A stretch of DNA of 10,889 bases from Eggerthellaceae bacterium (GTDB lineage: Bacteria; Actinomycetota; Coriobacteriia; Coriobacteriales; Eggerthellaceae): NCBI GenBank assembly GCA_017559045.1, contig JAFYTB010000153.1:1-10889 (forward strand). Reading direction: 5' to 3'. Shown in pieces: positions 6,596 to 10,889 of this stretch (positions are counted from its first letter, which is position 1; each line of letters begins with the position of its first letter). The position numbers and the translations under genes are program-made. The notes beneath the pieces are model-generated. The model did not search any database, was not told the origin of the DNA, and was given only the letters and a program-made list of their open reading frames with translations.

Positions 6596-7870
6596 GTCGA
6601 CTCCGCGCGGGCTCATCGCCACAAAATTGCATGCGGAATAACCGAGGTACGAATTCATCGTGCGCTCGAAAGAATCCCTCTCATCGCAGGGCACGAACGC
6701 CAGCACGCTGCCGCCGAAACCACCGCCATGAATGCGCCATGCACCTCGTTCGCCCAGAATCTGCGCGCACAGTGCGAGGATGACCATGGCAGGCTGAGAG
6801 CTGCCGCTGCCATCGGCCCTCGGCGAAACATTTGCCAAGTACTGCGCCGAAGATGCGCCTGAAAGACGCGCATGGTCCAAGAAGCCCTCGAAGTCGCCGC
6901 CTTCAAGGCACTCGCCCTGCCAGCGCACACGACGCGTCTCGGCGAAGTAATGCAGGGCGCGCAAAGCTTTCGCGTCACCCAGCTTCTCGCGCACCTCGCC
7001 AATTCGCTCGACGAAGGTCTCGTAGCCCGCGTCACCCAGACGCTCGCAGCCGAACAGCTCAGCAACCTCGAACATGTCGCCCGGCACAGCATCGTATTCA
7101 TCGTTGTACAGCGAGTGGTCGCATCGACTGTCAATGAGGCAAGGCGCGTAACCGCACACATCCGCATCGAACTCGATACGACGAACTCCCGGAATCTCTT
7201 CCGCAAAGTCCATAGCCACCACGCCACCCATCGAACTGGTGAGCTGGTCCTGAGCTCCGCTCATCTTCCCGAAGTAAGCACGCTCGACATGCATACCCTC
7301 AAGCGCCATCTTAACTCGATCGACGTCCTCGACAGCTCGGCCGAACAGGCCCTCGACACACGCGCCCATCAGCATCTCGAAGGCAGCGGAAGAAGACACG
7401 CCGAAACCTGCAGGAATATCCGAGGCAGTCACCACGTCAAAACCGCGAACCACGCCGCCCTTGCGAGCAAATGCCGCCGCCATACCGCGCGCCATCGCCA
7501 CAGAACAACCGCGCTCATCTTCAACGGGCTCAGCCCAAGTCTCGCCCGAAAGACAGATCGAGGCCGATCCAAAACCATCCATGCACAAGCGGATCCTGCC
7601 AAGACCGATTTCCGCAGCCAAGGCCCACGCACGCTGGCTGATAGCCGAAGAGATAACCAGGCCTCCCTGATGGTCGGTATGATTGCCCGCCAGCTCCAAA
7701 CGACCCGGCGCACTGGCCAGCACAAAGTCACCCGCAGGCTCGCCGAACTCGGACTCGAAACGGCGCTTCAGCTGCTCAAACTTTTCCAAGTCCTCAAGCG
7801 ATCCCAAGCCCTCGAATGCTCCCAGACCCTTCAGTCCATCCAGGTCTTCAAGCACCTCCAGACCCTCCAT
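6575..7870 (-). CDS. Galactokinase-family GHMP sugar kinase
   Basis: This 431-residue cytoplasmic kinase is expected to phosphorylate galactose (or a related sugar) at C1 with ATP for the Leloir pathway. GHMP motifs are APGRLELAGNHTDHQGG (54-70), the ATP loop PAGFGVSSSAA (153-163), SGAQDQL (204-210, whose Asp is the likely catalytic base) and GGGFGGSVLAF (382-392). Classical GalK has GEHTDY where this has GNHTDH, so a sugar-contacting Glu is replaced. The same variant occurs in the galactokinase-like proteins of many gut bacteria, so galK is plausible but the substrate is not certain. Residues 3-35 form eleven three-residue repeats with a central Leu/Phe. ATG 7870 starts one base after the GH2 stop, indicating a coupled operon; the open frame up to 7948 lies inside the GH2 gene and is rejected. 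The C-terminus ends inside a 23-bp tandem array. Confidence 0.88.
   Translation of the reverse strand: MEGLEVLEDLDGLKGLGAFEGLGSLEDLEKFEQLKRRFESEFGEPAGDFVLASAPGRLELAGNHTDHQGGLVISSAISQRAWALAAEIGLGRIRLCMDGFGSASICLSGETWAEPVEDERGCSVAMARGMAAAFARKGGVVRGFDVVTASDIPAGFGVSSSAAFEMLMGACVEGLFGRAVEDVDRVKMALEGMHVERAYFGKMSGAQDQLTSSMGGVVAMDFAEEIPGVRRIEFDADVCGYAPCLIDSRCDHSLYNDEYDAVPGDMFEVAELFGCERLGDAGYETFVERIGEVREKLGDAKALRALHYFAETRRVRWQGECLEGGDFEGFLDHARLSGASSAQYLANVSPRADGSGSSQPAMVILALCAQILGERGAWRIHGGGFGGSVLAFVPCDERDSFERTMNSYLGYSACNFVAMSPRGVDWKRLAR
7766..7864 (-). repeat. 9-bp-period repeat encoding x-Leu-x triplets in the kinase N-terminus
   Basis: Eleven consecutive triplets (GLE VLE DLD GLK GLG AFE, then GLG SLE DLE KFE QLK) have a hydrophobic residue, Leu or Phe, in every central position and mostly acidic or Gly residues around it. 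The DNA shows a matching nine-base period built on CTG/CTT/TTG followed by GAG/GAA/GGA. This is seen directly; a slippage origin is an inference. Confidence 0.8.
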
Positions 7871-7871
7871 C

Positions 7872-9992
7872 TTATTTAGACTCACTGCCGCTCTCCATCC
7901 TCGGCCGCATCGGCGCAAAGTCATCCTCAGCGGAATACTTGATGACACGCCTGTCGCACGTCATCAGGCCGTTTACTTCTTCTTCAACATCAGAGAGCTG
8001 CGTGTACACATAGCTGCTCATGCCTCTTCCCCACAGCGCCTCAGCACGCGTGATAGCCGCACGAACTCCGGCATGCCACTGAACGTGGCTCTCAAATCCC
8101 GCATATCCGTACGAGCCCTCGTACATGCAATGGTCCGGCACTGCATACGTCAAGCCACCGAACTCCGAAATCGAGAACGCGCGCTTACCCGTGCGGTTCA
8201 CCGCATCACGGACATCCTCGGGCTTTGCATGATCAGCCCACACCTCGAGATTGCGGAAGTAGTTATGCACGCTGAGGAAGTCGCCGCATCGCTGATCGTA
8301 CCAACCACTCACAGCGTCGATGGGCCGATCGTCAAGCGAGCGCGCGAACGCAGTTATGCGACGCGCCTCGAACTGACCCCACGCCTCATTGAAGAGGGTC
8401 CAGCCCACGACGCTGGGGTGGTTGCGCAGATGCTCTATCGTGCCCGCGCATGTGCTCTCCCATTCGCGACGATACGCGGCGTCACCCGCGGCAAGCTTCG
8501 CGTACTGACGCGGGCTCTCGTCGCTGAAGTGGCTCCACGACCAGCGCAGCATCGTCGGCTTGTAGCTCGTTTGCCATGCGCCATACGCATCGCCGCCGCT
8601 GACCATATCCTGCCAAACCAGCATGCCCAGACGATCGCAGTGGTAATACCAACGCTCCGCCTCGACTTTAATGTGCTTACGAAGCATGTTGAAGCCCATG
8701 CTCTTCGCCGCTTCGATATCGAATACCAAAGCCTCGTCGGCAGGAGCCGTCATCAAGCCATCCGACCAATATCCCTGATCAAGCACGCCCTTGAGAATAA
8801 TCGCGCGACCGTTGATGCAGAAGCGCATGATTCCGAATTCGTCTTCCTGCATCGAGATGCTGCGGAAGCCGCAATAGCTGCAAACTACATCGTCACCGTA
8901 TGTTAATTTCAACTGATAAAGGAAGGGATCATCCACATCCCACACGCGCACGTCGGGAATAGAGAAGACGAAGGTGCGCGTCGCCAGCGCGGCGTCAGCC
9001 TGCGCATCAACGACTCCACCCTTAGTTGCAGCCTCGTCCTGCGCACCAACAACTTCGCATTCGGCCACAGCCTCTTCGCTCTCGATCGCGCAGAGGCTCG
9101 AGCCGTGAGCGCTTACGACCTCTTCCCCATCTTCGCCGAACACGCACACGCTATAAGGCTGATTGCCGGCATCGGAAACATCCATGCTCACCAGCAAGTT
9201 TCCGTGCATGTCAGCTTCAATGCGCGTGGCAACGATATGAGCCGCGGGAACTACCTCGAGCCACACCGTCTGCCAAATACCAGCCTGCGCCTCGTACCAG
9301 ATGCCCGTTCCGCCGATCTTCTGCTTACCGCGCAGCTGAGTGCCCGAATCACTCGGGTCGAATACGCACAAGGTGATTTCGTGCTGACGGTTCGCGAGCG
9401 CGCCCTCATCAGTCACGCCTTCGCCAGCCGCTCCAGCACCAGCCACGCCTTCGCCAGTCATTCCAGCACCAAGCGCGCCCTCGTCAGACGCGGATCCACC
9501 CGCCGCGAGCGCCTCGGTAATATCAAAGGAGAACGGCAGATAACCGCCTACGTGCTCGCCAACGCGCACGCCGTTCACATAGCATGCGCAAGCCCAGTCA
9601 ACCGCCTGAAAATGCAGGATGCAGCGCTCGCCTTCAGCAAGCGCCGGAGCCTCGAATTCGCGGCGATACCACAGCAGCTCGTCAGGCATCACCTGTCGAT
9701 CAACGCCAGAAAGCAAAGTCTTCGGAGTAAAGGGAACGAGGATTTGACCGTCAAAGTCAGCAGGAGCCTTCGCATTGCGCCACTCGGTGCGAGCCTCCTT
9801 GGCACCCACGATGGCGTAATCCCAATATCCGTTCAGCACATCAAATCGCTCACGCGCAAACTGGGGGCGAGGATGCTCTTTCAGCACCTCAGACGCATCA
9901 AGCGTCTCTCCCCAGGGCGTCAACAACGCCTTCGCGGAACCCTTCTCATGATCCTTCGGAGCGCTTGCCAGCACCCTCTTCAAATCAAGCAC
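7872..9992 (-). CDS. Glycoside hydrolase family 2 enzyme (beta-galactosidase/glucuronidase-like)
   Basis: This 706-residue protein has the GH2 layout: jelly-roll sugar-binding domain, immunoglobulin-like domain and TIM barrel. No signal peptide is evident, so it probably acts in the cytoplasm on imported oligosaccharides. Landmarks are LTPWGETLD (24-32), LNGYWDYAI (53-61), YRREFEAP near 109-116, RKHIKVEAERWYYHCDRLGM (438-457), the acid/base Glu536 in TLFNEAWG and the nucleophile Glu610 in ISEFGG. It is larger than usual for this short GH2 subgroup because of two low-complexity inserts, at about 165-199 and 313-338. I chose GTG 9992, which follows AAGGGTGG at five bases; GTG 10010 adds six residues and follows GAGGG at a longer distance. 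It is one base upstream of the galactokinase-family gene, so the pair probably frees and phosphorylates galactose. Beta-galactosidase is favoured by this context only; beta-glucuronidase or another GH2 activity remains possible. Confidence 0.92.
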   Translation of the reverse strand: MLDLKRVLASAPKDHEKGSAKALLTPWGETLDASEVLKEHPRPQFARERFDVLNGYWDYAIVGAKEARTEWRNAKAPADFDGQILVPFTPKTLLSGVDRQVMPDELLWYRREFEAPALAEGERCILHFQAVDWACACYVNGVRVGEHVGGYLPFSFDITEALAAGGSASDEGALGAGMTGEGVAGAGAAGEGVTDEGALANRQHEITLCVFDPSDSGTQLRGKQKIGGTGIWYEAQAGIWQTVWLEVVPAAHIVATRIEADMHGNLLVSMDVSDAGNQPYSVCVFGEDGEEVVSAHGSSLCAIESEEAVAECEVVGAQDEAATKGGVVDAQADAALATRTFVFSIPDVRVWDVDDPFLYQLKLTYGDDVVCSYCGFRSISMQEDEFGIMRFCINGRAIILKGVLDQGYWSDGLMTAPADEALVFDIEAAKSMGFNMLRKHIKVEAERWYYHCDRLGMLVWQDMVSGGDAYGAWQTSYKPTMLRWSWSHFSDESPRQYAKLAAGDAAYRREWESTCAGTIEHLRNHPSVVGWTLFNEAWGQFEARRITAFARSLDDRPIDAVSGWYDQRCGDFLSVHNYFRNLEVWADHAKPEDVRDAVNRTGKRAFSISEFGGLTYAVPDHCMYEGSYGYAGFESHVQWHAGVRAAITRAEALWGRGMSSYVYTQLSDVEEEVNGLMTCDRRVIKYSAEDDFAPMRPRMESGSESK
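8979..9056 (-). repeat. Imperfect 39-bp tandem duplication in the GH2 gene
   Basis: Two adjacent 13-residue units, EVVGAQDEAATKG (9056-9018) and GVVDAQADAALAT (9017-8979), are similar at protein level and match at 22 of their first 30 bases by my count. They form an Ala/Val/Asp-rich insertion between the Ig-like strands of the GH2 protein. Confidence 0.55.
9396..9494 (-). repeat. Ala/Gly/Glu repeat insert in the GH2 gene, with 30-bp tandem units
   Basis: Two adjacent 30-bp units (9473-9444 and 9443-9414) match at 25 of 30 bases and encode LGAGMTGEGV and AGAGAAGEGV. They are bracketed by two near-identical 15-base stretches encoding DEGAL. The insert interrupts the sugar-binding domain between ITEALAAGG and HEITLCVF, where a short surface loop is expected. 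Confidence 0.8.
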
Positions 9993-10027
9993 TAAAACCA
10001 CCCTTCGCACGCACTGAAATCCCTCTT

Positions 10028-10033
10028 ATTGTA
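10028..10033 (-). promoter_or_regulatory. Candidate -10 box for the GH2-galactokinase operon
   Basis: TACAAT lies just after the terminator of the upstream gene. It would start transcription near 10021, leaving a short leader before GTG 9992 with the AAGGGTGG ribosome binding site. The region upstream is terminator stem and gives no good -35, so the call is weak. Confidence 0.3.
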
Positions 10034-10034
10034 C

Positions 10035-10067
10035 GAAAAAGGCCTGCCGCATTACGCGACAGGCCTT
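10035..10067 (-). terminator. Rho-independent terminator after the AhpF-like gene
   Basis: The eight-base arms AAGGCCTG and CAGGCCTT, with extra GC/GC pairing inside the 13-base interior, are followed on the minus strand by TTTTTCG. It ends the AhpF-like transcript about 55 bases after its stop and insulates the GH2 operon. Confidence 0.88.
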
Positions 10068-10082
10068 GGGAATTTGTCCCCG

Positions 10083-10100
10083 GGGGCGAAGGCTCGCCCC
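10083..10100. other. GC-rich hairpin between AhpF-like gene and its terminator
   Basis: GGGGCGA and TCGCCCC pair around a four-base loop, with a further run of C nearby that allows an alternative register. No T-run follows on either strand, so it is not a terminator by itself. It could stabilise the 3' end of the mRNA. Confidence 0.4.
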
Positions 10101-10121
10101 GCCCCCGAGTCCAGCAGGAAA

Positions 10122-10889
10122 CTATCCAAGAACCGCAAGCACGTCCTGGATATTCTTTTTACCGAAGCTCACGGCTTCGCCATCGTTGACAACCAAGCAA
10201 GGTACGCTCATCACGTTGTACTTGTCCTTGATTGCAGGGAAGTGATTGACGTCGTATACATGCGCGCTCACCTGCGGGTTCAGTGCGGCGATGCGCTGCG
10301 CTGCCACAACCGTCTCAGGGCACATCGTGCACGAGAGGGAAACGAGCACCTGCATCTTCACGGGGCGGTCGATCGCTGCAGCTGCAGCCTTCGTCTCGTC
10401 GTCGAGGGGCTGGCCGGGGCCGGCAGCGTTGTAGAGGCCCAGGACGAACGAGGTGAACTCGTGGCCACCCGGCACACCGTGGAAGGCCAGGCCAGTGGGC
10501 GCACCGTCAGCCATGCAGACGCTCGCGCAAGGAGCCTCGGCGCCCTCGCCAAGCTCAGCCAGGGCATCAGCACCGACGATCTCGACGCTCACCTTATCGG
10601 TCAGCTCTGCGATGCCCTCCATGTAAGCGCGAAGCTCGGAGGAAACCGGGCGATCGTCGAGCGCAAGCTTGATGACAACGGGATTCGCCATACGAGCGAA
10701 CACCGCGTTCAGCTGCGCGACGATTCCTGCATCGAAAAGTTCGGTTGCCTGGGCGGTGGAAGACTCGGCAGCAGCCCGAGCTGCGGAAGCCTGCTCAGCC
10801 TGAGAGCCGGACTCCGTCTTCGCCTTGACCGGACGCTCGGGAACGATACCGGTCTTCTCCTGCATGGCAGCCAGATGGCGCTCCATCTC
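10122..10889 (-). CDS. AhpF/thioredoxin-reductase-type oxidoreductase, C-terminal part (5' end outside window)
   Basis: The frame is open to the right edge (one Glu codon precedes an internal ATG 10886), so the start is not in the window. The visible 255 residues hold a short helix (MERHLAAMQEKTG) that looks like the end of a thioredoxin reductase domain, an Ala/Ser/Gln/Glu-rich linker (about 20-50), and then a double thioredoxin fold like the N-terminal domain of AhpF. Matches to AhpF include ANPVVIKLALDDRP (67-80), GIAELTDKV (91-99), GHEFTSFVLGL (141-151), the redox centre SLSCTMCPET (183-192), NVMSVPCLVVN (224-234) and ILxVLG-like ending VLAVLG. Such domains pass electrons from the FAD/NAD(P)H core to the peroxidase AhpC. 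In E. coli AhpF the domain is N-terminal; here it ends the protein. If instead ATG 10886 were the true start, this would be a free-standing AhpF-N protein, but no ribosome binding site can be checked. Confidence 0.8.
   Translation of the reverse strand, partial: EMERHLAAMQEKTGIVPERPVKAKTESGSQAEQASAARAAAESSTAQATELFDAGIVAQLNAVFARMANPVVIKLALDDRPVSSELRAYMEGIAELTDKVSVEIVGADALAELGEGAEAPCASVCMADGAPTGLAFHGVPGGHEFTSFVLGLYNAAGPGQPLDDETKAAAAAIDRPVKMQVLVSLSCTMCPETVVAAQRIAALNPQVSAHVYDVNHFPAIKDKYNVMSVPCLVVNDGEAVSFGKKNIQDVLAVLG

Noticed and set aside
6872..7879. 335-codon plus-strand open frame
   Set aside because: It is antisense to the galactokinase-family gene with no recognisable domain; this is a GC-bias shadow.
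7683..9995. Long plus-strand frames (407 and 296 codons)
   Set aside because: They are antisense to the GH2 gene, have no family features, and their repeats are just the reverse of the GH2 inserts.

Overview
The window looks like a chromosomal segment of a moderately GC-rich actinobacterium, most likely a gut-type member of the Coriobacteriia. That placement is an inference: it rests on the mix of GC-rich housekeeping genes, a small GH2/galactokinase operon, an AhpF-like oxidoreductase, possible leaderless starts and a stand-alone GMP synthase ATP-PPase. No rRNA or tRNA is present to confirm it. Every gene I accept is on the minus strand, so the order of transcription is right to left; the long plus-strand frames are shadows.

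Reading in the direction of transcription: (1) 10889-10122, the C-terminal part of an oxidoreductase ending in an AhpF N-terminal-type double thioredoxin domain with a CTMC redox motif, followed by a strong terminator. (2) 9992-6575, a two-gene sugar operon with a glycoside hydrolase family 2 enzyme and, one base later, a galactokinase-family GHMP kinase. Both proteins carry unusual low-complexity repeat tracts, and the 3' end of the kinase gene is repeated as a 23-bp tandem array. (3) 6350-4674, the EttA-type ABC-F translation factor, with a terminator. (4) 4603-3842, a TauE/SafE (TSUP) permease. (5) 3631-2651, the ATP-PPase/dimerisation part of GMP synthase as a free-standing gene with a strong ribosome binding site and no glutaminase partner in view, followed by a terminator.

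The left part (2540-1) has a different character. Immediately downstream of the guaA-type gene, a known integration hotspot in bacteria, lies an AbiE type IV toxin-antitoxin pair (AbiEi regulator/antitoxin and AbiEii nucleotidyltransferase toxin), then an unrecognised gene on the same strand that runs off the left edge. That gene has visibly higher A/T content and different codon choice. The AbiE promoter sits inside a 12-bp inverted repeat, and its -10 box ends six bases before the start codon. This suggests a leaderless, autoregulated toxin-antitoxin transcript.

The most unusual elements are the AbiE operator and the downstream unknown gene, the split GMP synthase, and the cluster of repeat expansions in the GH2/galactokinase operon.
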